A stretch of 64,000 bases of DNA from Adiantum capillus-veneris (GCA_014529385.2 CM043949.1:142357858-142421857); one strand, 5' to 3'. Positions 45,409-58,679 are shown, numbered from the stretch's first letter. The notes: generated by a model not told the origin, from the letters alone. A program made the numbers and translations.

Positions 45409-45758
45409 AAGTCACGTCCTCCCGGGCTTAGTCGCCAACTGCTCCAGCACACGCCTGCTCACTTTCTCCGATTTCAATGAGCTTTGGCGACCGTTCGCAG
45501 GTCGACAAATATTTTGGGCGAGCTCGTAGAGATCGGTCTGTTCAGAATTTTGATTTGGGCTCATTTCGACCTCCGTTTCCACTATAGGCAGTGTTGCACA
45601 GGCTATTTCGTCATTTTGTGCAAAATTTCTGTCAGTGCCGTTTTCTGCATAACAAGTGCCTTTTATAGTCTTCTACGGTTTGTGCTATATAGCACAGGTT
45701 GTTCCCGTTTCGTTTCTCCTATTTTCGGGCAGTTTTCACATCAGGTGCAGTATTTACC

Positions 45759-48700
45759 ATGGCTGACAACAACAACACAGATGTGTTCAAGATGTTTGTT
45801 GTTGAGGACAGGTTGGATGGGGACAACTACCATATGTGGGCTTATATGATGCAACATGTTCTTGTGTCGAAGGGTGTCTGGAACATTGTGCAGGGCATTG
45901 ATGTACGTCCTGGTTCTGAGGATGTAGGCGATGTTGAGGATGTTGCAGGTCTTGCTGCAAGGATTGCAGCTGTTAGAGTTGTTTTGCCTACGGCAGAAAA
46001 AGATCGTTGGGATGTTAAGGATGCGCAGGCTCCTGCATTGATTGCATTGTCTGTGAAGTGCACCAATGTTCCTCACACCCGTTCAGCAAAATCTGCAAAA
46101 TAGGCTTGGGATATTCTAGCAGGTCTTTATGCAAGCCGCAATGAGGCTAAAATTTCTTTGCTGTGTAAAGAGCTGGAGTCGAAGATTATGCATGAGGAAG
46201 ATGATATGGACACTTTCCTTGCTAGTGTCAAGGATATCAATGAGCAGCTTATTTCTGCAGGTGAAGTCATTTCAGACAGTTCCCTTGTGCAGATTGTTCT
46301 TGATGCCTTACCAGATTCGTACCAGACTTTTGTTAGTACTTGGAGACTGATGACCCAAGGAAATCCTGAAGTTGTCAAGTTTGATGCATTATGCACATTG
46401 CTGTTGTGAGAGGCGCTTTCTAGATAAAACAGGACTAGGCAGCGTGCAGTTAAACAGGCTTTTATTGCTTCTCAAAGAAAGGGTGGTAATAGCAATGCAA
46501 CCACTTCTTATGGTTCTGCTGCGAGTGGCAAAAATTCTGTTCCTAATGCTTCTGCTGGCAGCAATTCGTCTGGAAATTCTGGCGATAAGGGCAAAAAGAA
46601 GATGCGTTGCCATTATTGTAAATCCAATGATCACTTGATCAAGTCGTGTCCTAAGATGAAGGCCAAAGAGGATAAGAAGAAAGAGGGTGGTTCCACTACA
46701 AATGCTGGTTCCACTACAAATGGAGCCATTGTTGAGTCTTCTGTGAAAGGAGACTATGATGCTAACGTTGATGCAGAATGGGATTTTAGCGCAAAGTGCA
46801 CTTACAATCCTGCTGTCCATGATGCATGCTTGTCAGTTGCTGTAGATTCACATGTGTGGTATTTCGATAGTGGTGCTACAAATCACATTACCTCACATCG
46901 TGAACTGTTTACCTCTCTCAAGTCTGTCCCTCATGGGAATTCAATCACTTGTGCCAACAACGCCTCTTATCCAGTTCAGGGAGTTGGAAAGATTGTTCTC
47001 ACTGCTGCTAATGGCAGTTCCTTCACACTTGTTGATGCACTTTATGTACCTCGGATCAAGAAGAATCTCTTGTCTGTATCCGCACTTGCTAGACTTGGAC
47101 TTGTAGTCAAATTTGTGGATGACAGATGTACAGTTCATGATCTCAGTTTTGGTGATGAAATTGTTGCATCTGGCCTTTTGTGCCGTGGGATGTATAAGCT
47201 CACTTTGTATGACAAGTGTGGAAAAAATTTTGCAAATGCTGTTGCAGATTCAAGGGCTATTTCATATGCAAAACTTTGGCATGCACGTTTTGGTCATCTG
47301 AATTTTGTCAGTTTGCTGCGTTTGCAGAAATCTCATATGGTTGCTTCTTTGCCGCCTCTTGAAGCACTTGTCAAACATGTCTGTGAAGGCTGTATTTTAA
47401 GTAAGATGCAGTGTTCTAAGTTTCCAAAGGATGGTTCAGTTCGGGACACATGCAGGTTGCAGCTTGGGCATAGTGATGTTTGTGGGCCCATGCAAACTCC
47501 GTCCTTGGGCAATTACCTGTACTTCTTGACTTTCATTGATAATTACTCCAGGAATGCATGGGTATTTCTCCTTAAAGCGAAGTCCGAAGTTTTTATGTGC
47601 TTCAAACAATTTTTGGCTATGGCTGAAAATGTCTCGAAATGTACTATGGGCACACTCCGTTCCGATCGAGGGTGGGAGTATATGTCTCATGAATTTAATG
47701 CATTTCTGGCTAGTCGTGGGATAAAACACCAATGTACAGTGCCTTATACACCTCAGCAAAATGGTGTTGCTGAGAGGAAAAATAGGTCACTGACGGAAAT
47801 GGTACGATGTATGGTCAAAAGTCAAGCTTTGCCGCATTCTTTTTGGCTTGAGGCCATCATGTGTGCCACTTATGTACTTAACAGGTGTCCTACGAAAGCT
47901 TTGCAGTCTATTACTCCATATGAAACATGGCATGATAGAAAGCCTTCTATTGAGCACATGCGTGTTTTTGGCTGTTTGGCATATGCTTTGGTGCCACAAG
48001 TGCAGCGCAGAAAATTGGATGATAAGGCTGTTAAATGTATTTTTGTTGGTTATAGTGCTGAAAGCAAAGGTTATAGGTTGTATCATCCGCAAACAAAACG
48101 TATTCTGGTTTCTCGGGATGTAGTGTTTGTGGAAGATTCTATTCATCCCTTGCTGTCATGCACTAGAGACAGTAATGTTAGCATACAGGACATTTATGAC
48201 ACTTTGTTGCCTCTTTTCAGTGGTGGAAATACGAATGTAAGTTCCAATGAGGAAAATGTACAGCCTATGGGGGTTTCTAAAAATGGTTTAGATCAGCCTA
48301 TTACTGATGCAGATGTACATGATGTACTTGATGAGGAAACGGCTGAAAATGAGCAGGCTAGAGGTATGCCAAAATGGCTGGTGCACACTTTGCGTGATAG
48401 TAAATTGGATGCACCTTTGTCTAGTCGTACTCGTTCAGGCTCTCGCCATGCATCTTATGCATCAAATTATTATGCTTTGGCTGTATCTAGCTTACATGAT
48501 GTTGAGGAGCCTCTGTCTTTTGATGAAGCACAAAATTCAGAAAATTGGATGGCTACCATGCAATCAGAATATGATGCACTTATAGAAAATGACACATGGA
48601 CTTTATGTGATTTGACTCCTGGAAAAAAGGCCATTGGTACGAAGTGGGTTTACAAGTTGAAACTCAAGCCGGATGGTGAGATTGATCGCCATAAGGCTCG

Positions 48701-49996
48701 ACTTGTTGCAAAAAATTATGCACAGCAAAAAGGCATAGATTATGAAGAGACTTTTTCTCCCACTTGTCGTATGACTACTGTACATTTTCTATGTGCATTC
48801 TCAGCTCATTTTGGTTGGGATGTACATCAATCAGACATTGTTACTGCTTTCTTGAATGGTGACATATTTGAGGAAGTTTATGTAACGCAGCCTCGCGGTT
48901 TTGTCATAAAAGGACAAGAGGACAAAGTGTGCAAATGTAAGAAGGCTTTGTATGGGTTGAAGCAATCTCCTCGTGCTTGGTATGAGAAAGCTGACACTCA
49001 TTTGGTTAAACGAGGCTTTCGTAACAGTCCAACAGAAAGCACATTGTATGTAAAGCGTGAGGGTGATGTACTTCTCATTGTGGTTCTTTATGTTGATGAT
49101 TTGCTAATCACTGGACCAAATGAGAGACATATTGCTGAATTTAAGGCTGATTTGAATGCTACTTTCAAGATGAAAGAGTTGGGGCTGTTGCATCATTACT
49201 TGGGTATACAGTTTAAGCAGTGTGATGGTGGTATTGCCTTGTGTCAGAAAAGTTACATACAGACATTGCTATGTAAGTTTGGACTTGAGGATTGCAAACC
49301 TATTGCCACTCCCATGGAAACAGGTTTTAAGTTGAGTCTACATGATGTTGGCGATCGTGCTGATGTCACTCTTTACCAAACTGCTGTTGGCTGCCTCATT
49401 TATGTAGCAACACGAGGCCGGATACTCAGTTTGCAGTCTCACAGGTCAGCAGATTTATGCATAGCCCAGGGTCTAAGCATTGGTAGGCTGTCAAGAGGAT
49501 TTTCCACTACCTTAGTGGAACTTTACATCTTGGCTTGTTCTATCCCAAGGGGTGATCATTGACGCCAGACTTACATGCTTTTTCGGACTCAGATTGGGCT
49601 GGTTGTTTTGACACGCGAGTGTCCACAAGTGGTTTTTGTTTCATGCTTGGCAGTTCATGTATATCATGGTTGAGCAAGGAGCAACCTAGCATGGCCACTT
49701 CAAGTTGTGAGGCTGAGTATAGGGAAATCTTCACAGCTACAGTTGAGTGTGTATGGCTCAGACGCCTTATGGCTGATTTGGGTGTTGGACAGGACACTGC
49801 CAACACTATCTACACTGACAGTCAGAGCGCATTGGTGCATTACCACTATGTCAGGGAGAGGCTCTCAGCAGGAGAGATCAGCTTGGCTTATGTGCCAACA
49901 TAGGACAACCTTGCAGATCTTTTCACAAAGGCATTGTCTTGTGAGAAGCTTGAAGCTTTCCGAAAAGCTTTGGGCTTACTCCCCTTTGTGGACTGA
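45759..49996 (+). pseudogene. Element F gag-pol polyprotein, near-intact core
   Basis: Starts at ATG 45759 (MADNNNTDVFKMF). Gag has stops at 46101 (TAG), 46407 (TGA) and 46422 (TAA). From there the frame is open to 49562 and encodes the CCHC knuckle (CHYCKSNDHLIKSC), protease (YFDSGATNH), integrase (H-H-C-C finger; HSDVCGPM, RSDRGWEY, NGVAERKNR) and RT (LYVDDLLITG near 49090). A 1-base deletion near 49406 (GTAGC where E has GTATGC) shifts the rest into another frame, which holds TAG 49484, TGA 49553 and TAG 49901 before the end at TGA 49994-49996. RNase H has lost 48 bases in frame after DSQSAL, removing a conserved segment that E retains. Protease, integrase and RT active-site motifs look intact. 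Stops at 49484 and 49901 are shared with E. Confidence 0.93.
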
Positions 49997-50060
49997 TCCT
50001 GTCCTCAGGGCATGGAACTTCCCTTTACTCATGTGCTAGCTCTCGTTCACCACATCACTT

Positions 50061-50071
50061 CAGGGGGGATT
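50061..50071 (+). other. Polypurine tract of element F
   Basis: CAGGGGGGATT before the 3' LTR, matching that of E. Confidence 0.75.
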
Positions 50072-50298
50072 TAAAACCATATACATGTGGTAGTGATGTG
50101 TGTGGACACACTAGGACCGCCGGGGCATTTTTTCCCTCTTTAGGAGGTTTTTTCCCCCGTGCATTGTATATACACCCATCACACTAGGGCTATCTATCTT
50201 TCCATTGCACACTAAGTTATACACTCTCTATTGTGTGCCTTGAGCTTCCTTCGTCTTCTCCAAGCTGTGTGTGTTTCTCTGCAACCCTAATTCCAACA
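50072..50298 (+). repeat. 3' LTR of element F
   Basis: 227 bp, ending CCCTAATTCCAACA before target duplication ctaac; three of the first five bases differ from the family start TGTTA. Confidence 0.92.
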
Positions 50299-50303
50299 CT
50301 AAC

Positions 50304-51634
50304 TTCCAGATGCATTTTGAGGCCTTAAATGATGTTTTTTTGAACACTGACCAACAATAAATGACTCGAAGGGTCTTTAATTATTGCTCAAGGGTTACCC
50401 TAATGTTGTAGAGATACTTTTGAGCTTTGTTTTGATAAAATAAGGTTTCTAAATTCGATATTGGGAGCTCATGTTATGGTCAAAACAGTCTTCTATCGCA
50501 TTCAATCTTCCTATAGGTCAATTTTGGTGATTTCAGAGTATCAACATTGGATACATGCTTTGGTCCACTTATAGGTGTCCAAATTTGGTTTTGAAATGAT
50601 ATTTGGGATTCTAAAGTCAAAAGGAAGTCCTTTGACTAGTGATCAAAGTTTCTGTCTGACCTCAACCTATGCTTGGAGTCTTCATACGCGTGTGATGTCT
50701 CTTAACTAAGAATTGCTCCAAACGTTAATTGTAGACTCTCCTTGATGTACTCTAACCACTCCAAGTCTCACTTTGTGATTCTTACACTTTTAGTTAGACC
50801 TATCACTCTTTTTTTCTATTTGGTCGATTTTGGTGATTTCAGAGTGTCAACACTGGATACATGCTTTCGTCTGGGATCAATGTGGTTGGGCGATGATAGC
50901 AAGAGGTGTGTGCATGGGTGTAGGGCTAGGGGAGGAGGCAAGAGAGCCAAAGAGCACAGAGCAGTAGGTAGGGTGCAGGGGAGTAGGTAGGATGACAATG
51001 GTAGAAGGGTTTTGCATTAGTTGTTCGAGTAAGTAAGTATAGAATCGTACAAATTAGTGTGAGTTAAGATGAGTTAGAGTGGTCATTATAATAGATGATT
51101 TTGGGCAACAATATAACCCCCTTCATATGATCTCGATAGCTATTGTGAGAACAGGGAGCAGTGCAAGCAAGCTATGAGCCTGTCATTAGCATCGGGCTTG
51201 TCTGATTCGACCCAGATTGAATTTTTTGACTACAAGTAAATTGCCTAGATTTAAATGTTTTTACGCTAAATTAAGCAAAATCTCTTCAAAATTTGTAGGT
51301 TTTTAAACCTTCAAATTTAACATTTAGAGGTGAACCTTAAAATTTGTAGGTGGGACTACACTAAACCTAGGGTTTTTTTTAGCACTGCTTCAATGTGCGT
51401 TTCAGATAGGGGGTTGGCTACCACATAAGGGATTGTATATAGGGGGGGTTTCCTCAATGGGATGCTTGTAGGTGGCATATCCTCCTCTCTATTAGTGAAT
51501 CCCTGGTGGAATTTTCGGCCAAATATGAGGGGTACTTTTGGGAAATTTCAAATTTGAGGGGTATTTTGAGAATTTTCACAAATTACAAGGGTATTTTGGT
51601 TTTTTTTCTTTAAATAAATTTGATGCACTTTAAC

Positions 51635-51635
<1 letters not shown>
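50304..51635. other. Non-coding sequence with a spaced direct repeat
   Basis: No gene is seen. ATTTTGGTGATTTCAGAGTR begins at 50521 and again at 50827; the two 45-base copies differ at about three positions. Otherwise nothing recognised. Confidence 0.5.
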
Positions 51636-51721
<86 letters not shown>

Positions 51722-51735
51722 CACACACACACACA
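51636..51735. repeat. Compound microsatellite (TC)n(TA)n(CA)n
   Basis: About 24 TC units, then about 16 AT units, then about 7 AC units, directly adjoining. Confidence 0.95.
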
Positions 51736-52423
51736 ACACTTGAACAATTGTATGTCAGAGCTTGCTGCTGCTGCTGAAGTGCAAGGGCTCTAGAGGTAGA
51801 AATCAAGGACTCGCTCCTAAGCAAGAGAGCATCAATCACATAGTTAATGGAGTCTGTACTGATTAAGCAGGAATGTTTGCTCACATTGGAATAGGCTGGA
51901 GTTAAGGACTATTGTTTCTTTGCTTGTAATTGTGCGTTGCTCTCATGTAGACCTTGAAGTTTTTGCTCCAAGTTTTGCAAGGTCGACACTACACCTTCCA
52001 ATACAGACTCTATGTCTTGACAAGATAAAAAAGTGAAACCTTGCCAAAATTTTATGAGTGCATCTCAAGCTAAATGAGAGTGACATGAGCCACTCACAAT
52101 TACCAAGGACTTGAGACTTGATTATAAAAATCTTGACTGAAAGACTTTATGCTTGATTAACAAACTTGGATTACAAGGCTTGAATTACAAAACAAGGCTT
52201 CATTATAAGAACTTGGCCAGATAACAAGACATGTTATGTGCAGTAGAAGTGATTGATGGTGTGGGGTTAAGATTAGTACTCACTGTGTACTCAAGATTCC
52301 TTTTAATGATTGATGATGTGTGCTTAGGATTAGTGCTCAATACGTTCTCAAGGGTTCCTTTTAATGATTGAGAGACTTCCTTTTACTTTATGAGAGTTGT
52401 GCAAAAGACTAGAGAGAGAAAAA

Positions 52424-52843
<420 letters not shown>

Positions 52844-54429
52844 CACAAGACTACACCAGAAGGGGTCCTAAACCCCCCTCAAGGCCACCCCTCTCTATTG
52901 CAAGAGAGGTATTTGCTTTAGATTACACAAATGTTGATGCAATGGTCCTACATACTGAGATGCTGATGGCATCTTGTTGTAGGTGCTTGAATCTAGAAGA
53001 CCAAGGGCTGGAATGCAAAAACGCTAGGGATTTTGGCTAGGGTCTATTATGGCAAGGAAGCTATGGGTTGATCTGCTATCATTGATAGCAATGATGAGTT
53101 GAAAACTGCTGGTTGATCTGAGGGCTGCATCTGAAAACACTGGCTGATTTGGTATGATGGGATGAGTTTTGAAATGCTGGCTGATCTGGTGCAAAAACAC
53201 CAGAGAGATGTTGAGATACTGCATGTACTTGGTACTTGTACGGCAGGTCTGATTATGGCTGAGAAGTGACCCTACGGGTCACTTATATATGGGATAAAAT
53301 CTGGGCCTAATGGTGGTTTCCTTGTTGGAAGGATGCAATATACTTCTTACTAATGCATCATGGCGGCCCAATTTGTATTTCTCTATGGCTCCAAGGGATA
53401 GGTTTCACAAAGTGTAGCTCATAATTGATGTGGAGAAGCATATGTATTACATTTCGTGGCCTCCTAAACCCAAGGTCTCGTAATACATACACTATAGGAT
53501 TGAGAAGATTGGACTGCTTCTATCATGTGCGAGTTAGGGAATGGGGTCATCCCCTTTAAGACCATTGTGCTCTTTTATTTTTATTGAGTGGATCATTTTT
53601 GTCTTGCAATATTTTGTTAACGTCTAAACATGTCAAGGCTGTAATTTAGGGATCTAACTATTGATGGAAACGTGCAATATACATATTGTTAGTGGTGGGA
53701 AGTGCATATTGCAAACAATGCCCCCAAATAAAAGAGAGAGAGAGAGAGAGAGATTTGTTGATTTCAATTGAAAATTATATTGTGATTCAAATTTTCTCGT
53801 TTTAATTGACATTAATTTTGCATTTTGTCAAAAAATTTGCACAAGAAAACCCATCATTATCATCTTCAAAGTCATCGTGCAATTAGAGCCAAACATCAAC
53901 ACTTTTTGTCAATCCCCATTAAAGGTAAACACGCACTTTCTAAACTACTTGTTGCTTTAAATAGTTGCTCCAAAACTAGAGGATATCAACTCTAACACTA
54001 GAGACGCATAATGCAAAACAGAAGGGGTACGCTCTTAACACGATTATATTAAACGTGGAGCAAGTTGTGCCACTCCACACCATATCTTGTATGGATTTCT
54101 CTTTTTTCAATGGGCACAACATGCCATGCATGGTTTGCATGCACATGCATAAAAGTATTGCATTGTTTACTAAGTTTTTAATCAAAGGAAAAAATTGACT
54201 TTGATGAAGTTCTACCTATGGTTCTGCTAGGACTACTAACTAATCCATGAGCGACTGTTCAGAATACCATAAACCAGAAAACGAAACTCTTCAGACAACC
54301 TAAGAGGAGAATTAGTATGAGGCGATCATATTTAACCACGGTTAGTATGGACTTATAAGATTTTCTTGAGAGGACTGAATATTCAGGATTTTGGTACCGT
54401 CCTAGCAGCAGAGAAACACAGTTTTAGAG
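52844..54429. other. Non-coding sequence
   Basis: I see no gene. A short (GA)n lies at about 53733-53752. Related wording recurs at 53100-53200 (CTGGTTGATCTG, CTGGCTGATTTG, CTGGCTGATCTG), suggesting a small degenerate repeat. Confidence 0.4.
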
Positions 54430-54866
54430 AACGCACGATGGCGAGTTGGCATGCAGGCTAGGGATGAGCTTTGGAGAGTGCAAGCTTGTGTCCGTGCTGG
54501 CCTGAGAAGCGGCTTGAGTGTGCATTTGAAGTCCGAGCATCATTGTGCGGCACCGCTCAGGTGCTGAAGTGGGGGAAGGTCGCCTCGAGAGTGCTACCTT
54601 GCCGAGAGTGTGTGATTGCGGAGCTGCGCGTTCCCTCCATTGCGGGCTGGTGCTTGGCGCCGTACTCAGGTCGTGCGAGGTTGCCGGCAGATAGGCCTCC
54701 AAAGGGCCGGGAGGTTTTCATGTAATCTTCATTACTTCCGTTAGCGTAGGAGCGTCTTTGAAATTCTCGAGCTCTCAGTAACCCACGTGGCAGTCTTTCA
54801 AATCGGCTCCATCGTTTTATCGATGCACCTGGGACAGTGATACGCACAGGGAACAGGGCCGGAGCC
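54430..54866. other. GC-rich island, unrecognised
   Basis: Markedly richer in G and C than its AT-rich surroundings. Long open frames exist on both strands (plus 54471-54725; minus 54847-54557, 96 codons), and overlapping frames on both strands are common in GC-rich sequence. I recognise no domain. Its right part (54750-54866) is half a unit of the 275-bp repeat. Confidence 0.35.
54750..54866. repeat. Isolated half unit of the 275-bp repeat
   Basis: TTCTCGAGCTCTCAGTAACC through ACGCACAGGGA(A/G)CAGGGCCGGAG matches the same stretch in the array about 530 bases to the right. Confidence 0.85.
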
Positions 54867-55116
54867 CCGAGGAGGTCACCAAATAAAAATGTAATCTATC
54901 ACGTGAGTTCAACAGAAAGGTATTTAAAGTTTTTAAAATTTACAGAAATATATATACAGAAGGGTATTATTTTTTCAAATTTGAAAAAAACTTACAAATT
55001 TTAAAAGAAAAGGATACATTATATTCTTAACAAAATTCACAGATAAAGGGTTTTACAAACATGTCTTGAACGCACGTGATATGGTAGGTTTACACATAGT
55101 GAACCCCCTGAGGCCA

Positions 55117-55840
55117 GAGCGTGGACTCTTGGAATGCAGTGATTGCAGCAGAGCAGAGCAGGCATGACTGAGCAACCTCGATCGTCCAAATCTCAGCCTC
55201 AATCTGCCCCAATCTTTCATGAGAAACAACGTCTTCAGTTGTGCCTCTTTCACTCTCTCAACAATCTGTACCAGGTTCAGGCTATGGTTGGAATTCTCGA
55301 GCTCTCAGTAACCCACGTGGCAGTGCTTCAAACCGGCTCCATCGTTTTATCGATGCACCTGGGACAGCGATACGCACAGGGAGCAGGGCCGGAGCGTGGA
55401 CTCTTGGAATGCAGTGATTGCAGCAAAGCAGAGCAGGCATGACTGAGCAACCTCGATCGTCCGAAGCTTAGCCTCAATTTGTCCCAATCTTTCATGAGAA
55501 ACAACATCTTCAGTTGTGCCTCCTTCACTCTCTCAACAATCTGTACCAGGTTCAAGCTATGGTTGGAATTCTCGAGCTCTCAGTAACCCACGTGGCAGTC
55601 TTTCAAACCGGCTCCATCGTTTTATCGATGCACTTGGGACAGCGATACACACAGGGAGCAAGGCCAGAGCGTGGACTCTTGGAATGCAGTGATTGCAGCA
55701 GAGCAAAGCAGGCATGACTGAGCAACCTCGATCGTCCGAAGCTCAGCCTCAATCTGCCCCAATCTTTCATGAGAAACAACTTCTTCAGTTGTGCCTCCTA
55801 CACTCTCTCAACAATCTGTACCAGGTTCAGCTCCATAGCC
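55117..55840. repeat. 275-bp tandem repeat, two full units and a partial third
   Basis: Unit starts (GAGCGTGGACTCTTGGAATG) are at 55117, 55392 and 55667, a constant period of 275. The third unit breaks off at ACCAGGTTCAG. The start of each unit can be read as a PPR-type phrase (VDSWNAVIAA), and the same DNA words recur in the PPR pseudogene to the right (56829, 57547), so the unit seems to have captured a PPR fragment. Confidence 0.9.
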
Positions 55841-56280
55841 TGCTTCACCTTTTTAAGTGCATATTAGGTGCTTGTTTATTTATGTGAATGCCGAAAATGT
55901 GTGCATGTGTTGAGCATGCACGTTTATTTGTCAGTAGATGCATTTTATTCTTTCATGCAGTTCGATTAATTGAATTTACTTATTTGTTCAGCCTTGCAAT
56001 ATTGGGCATTGAATAAAGAGTAACATGTTTGTCCCTCTTTGTTTGTTATATTGCTCTTTCCAGACAGTAGCTACATGTGGTGTTGCCTTTTATTTTTCCC
56101 AAGTATTGTCACTGCTTTTGTCTATGGCTTTCCTCTAGGAATTGAACCTGGTCTTTTCTCCACCACACAGACACTCAAACCATGAGGCTACAACACCGGT
56201 TGGCGTTATCCTCTTATAGAATGTATGAATAGATATGAATGTTTAACATACGCATAAAATATTACAGTATTTCTTAAATT

Positions 56281-58560
56281 CATACCTGGTTGATATGTAT
56301 GCAAAGCGAGGGCCTCTCTCTAGCTACAATTACCTATGCATGCACCTTGAAGGCATGTGGCTCTACGCAAGATGCTGATATGGGCACAAAAATTTACAAT
56401 TACATTGTTAGTCAGAGGCTGTTGAAAAAAGATGTCGTGCTTGGCACTATCTTGGTCAATATATATGTCAAATGTGGTGCGCTTGAGAAAGCACAAAAAG
56501 TTCTTGATGAGATTTCTGTCCGGCAATGATTGTGGGATGTGCGCAACAAGAGCATCTCCAGAGGCTGTTGTGCTTGGCAGTGCCTTGGTGGAGATGTATG
56601 CCAAATGTGATGTGCTTGAGAAAGCACAAAAAGTGCTTGAGCAGCTTCTTGTCTTGAATGTTGTCTCTTGGAATGCACTGATTGAGGGATGTGCGCAAGA
56701 AGAGCAGTGCTAAAAATCTCTAGGCTGTTGTTTTCAACAAATGCAAAGCATTGAAATGCATAGGTTGCGGGATATGCACAATAGGAGCAGGTCCAGAAAT
56801 CTCTAGAATGCTTTCCACTTCCTACGCATAGTGTGGACTCTTGGAATCCACTGATTGCAGTATTTTCCACAGGAGAAAACTTAGTCTATTTACACCAAAT
56901 GCAATCACGTACGCGTGCATCTTGAAGGCATGTTGCTCTACGCAAGATGCTCATATGGACACAAAAATTGAGATTGATATTGTTAGTCACGGGCTGTTGA
57001 TGAAAAAAGATGTCGTGCTTCGCAATGCCTTGGTCGATATGTATGCCAGATGTGGTGCGCTTGAGAAAGCATAAAAAGTGCTTGAGGAGATTCTTGCAAG
57101 AATGTCGCCTCTTTGAATGCACTGATTGTGGGATGTGCGCAACAACAGCAGGGCCAGAAGCAAAGCATTGGAATGCATTGGTTGCAGGATACATACAACA
57201 GGAAGCAGATGCAAACAAAAGGCTTCTCTACAAATGCATTCACCTATGCTTGCACCTTGAAGGCCAGTGGCCTTATGCAAGCTGTTGACATGGGTGAGAG
57301 AATTAACGATGAGAAGATAACTGGTCGTGCTTGGCAGTGCTTGGTTGATATGTATCCAAATGTGGTACTGTCATGAAATGTCGCCTCTTGGAATGCATTG
57401 ATTGCGGGATGTGTGCAACAAGAGCAGGGCCAGAAAGCTCTAGGCTGTTTTCAACGGATGCAAAGCATTGGAATGCATCGGTCATAGGATACACACAACA
57501 TGAGTAGTGCCTGAAAGCTCTAGGCTACTTTCAGCTTCCTAGCCAGAGTGTGGACTCTTGGAATGTACTGATTGTGGGATTTTGCCCATAGGAGAAAGAT
57601 CTAGTTTGTTTTCACCACATGCAATCACCTACGTATTCATCTTGAAGGCATGTGGCTCTACGCAAGATGCTGATATGGGCAAATTACTCGCAATTATATT
57701 GTTAGTTAGAGTCTATTAAAAAAGATGTCGTCCTTGGCATTGTCTTGGTCAATATGAATTTTAAATGTCGCCTCTTGAAATGCACTGATTGTGGGACCTG
57801 CGCAATGAGAGCAGGGCCAGAAAGCTCGAGACTGTTTTTAGCGGATGCAAAGCAAGTGTATCTCCATAAACTCAATCACCTATACTTTCGTCTTGAAGGC
57901 CATGCTTACATTTTGGGTATGTGGCTCTCACAAGTTCTCGAGGAGCTTCTTGTGTGGAGTATGGACTCTTGGAATGTACTGATTACAAGATTTTTCCCAA
58001 TGTCATGGCCAGAAAGCTCTTGTTTGTTTTCAGTAGATGTGGCCTCTTGGAATGCACAGATTGCGGAAGGTGCACAACAAAAGCAGTACTGTCTTGGTCC
58101 ATATATATGTGAAGCGAGGGCTCAAGGGCCTCTCTGCATAGGTGAATGGAATCACCTATGCATGCATATTGAAGGATGTGGCTCTACGCAAGATACTGAT
58201 ATGGGCACAAGAATCCACAACTATATTGTTAGTCAAAGGCTCTTGAAAAGAGGTGTCATGCTTGGCATTGCCTTGGTCTATATGTATGCAAAGCGAGGCC
58301 CTCTCTCTTGATGAAATCATCTACGCATGCATCTTGAAGGCATGTGGCTCTATGCAAGATGCTGATATTGCCACAAAAATTCACAATTATATTGTTAATC
58401 AGAGGCTATTGAAAAAAAAAAGTCGTGTTTGGCACTATCTTGGTCAATACATATGCCAAATGTGGTGCGCTTGAGAAAGCACAAAAGGTGCTTGAGTGAG
58501 CTTCTTGTCTACCAACATTAATTGCACGATGTGCGCAAGAAGAGTGGCTCTAGAGGCTGT
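56281..58560 (+). pseudogene. Degenerate pentatricopeptide-repeat (PPR) locus
   Basis: Repeated but broken PPR coding units on the plus strand. The clearest pieces are at 56290-56529 (ITYACTLKACGSTQDADMG, then VNIYVKCGALEKAQKVLDE), 56841-57074 (ITYACILKACCSTQDAHMD, then RNALVDMYARCGALEKA) and 58253-58474. PPR proteins bind RNA in mitochondria and plastids through arrays of about 35-residue helical hairpins. Here the LKACGS, VDMYAKCG and SWNALI phrases recur as in plant P-L-S type arrays. Every unit has stops or frame changes, so no protein is expected. I see no E or DYW C-terminal domain and no organelle targeting sequence. The DNA of neighbouring units is similar, so local duplication shaped it. 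Confidence 0.85.
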
Positions 58561-58676
58561 TGAGAAAAGATGTCATGCTTACGATCAGTAACCAATTTTT
58601 GTGGAGGTACACCACTAAACCACGACAATCGGTATCCCAAACACTCTCAGGTAAAAAAATATAATACTCGTTCATG

Positions 58677-58679
<3 letters not shown>

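Larger units (their letters stand above)
45200..50298 (+). mobile_element. Element F: Ty1/copia retrotransposon, best-preserved copy of the E family
   Basis: 5099 bp with an exact target duplication ctaac (45195-45199 and 50299-50303), so it is an independent insertion. The 5' LTR lost about 34 bases between CTCT and CTCCAAG compared with its 3' LTR. The 3' LTR starts TAAAACC instead of TGTTACC. The coding frame is mostly open: 961 codons from the zinc knuckle through RT without a stop. Confidence 0.95.
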
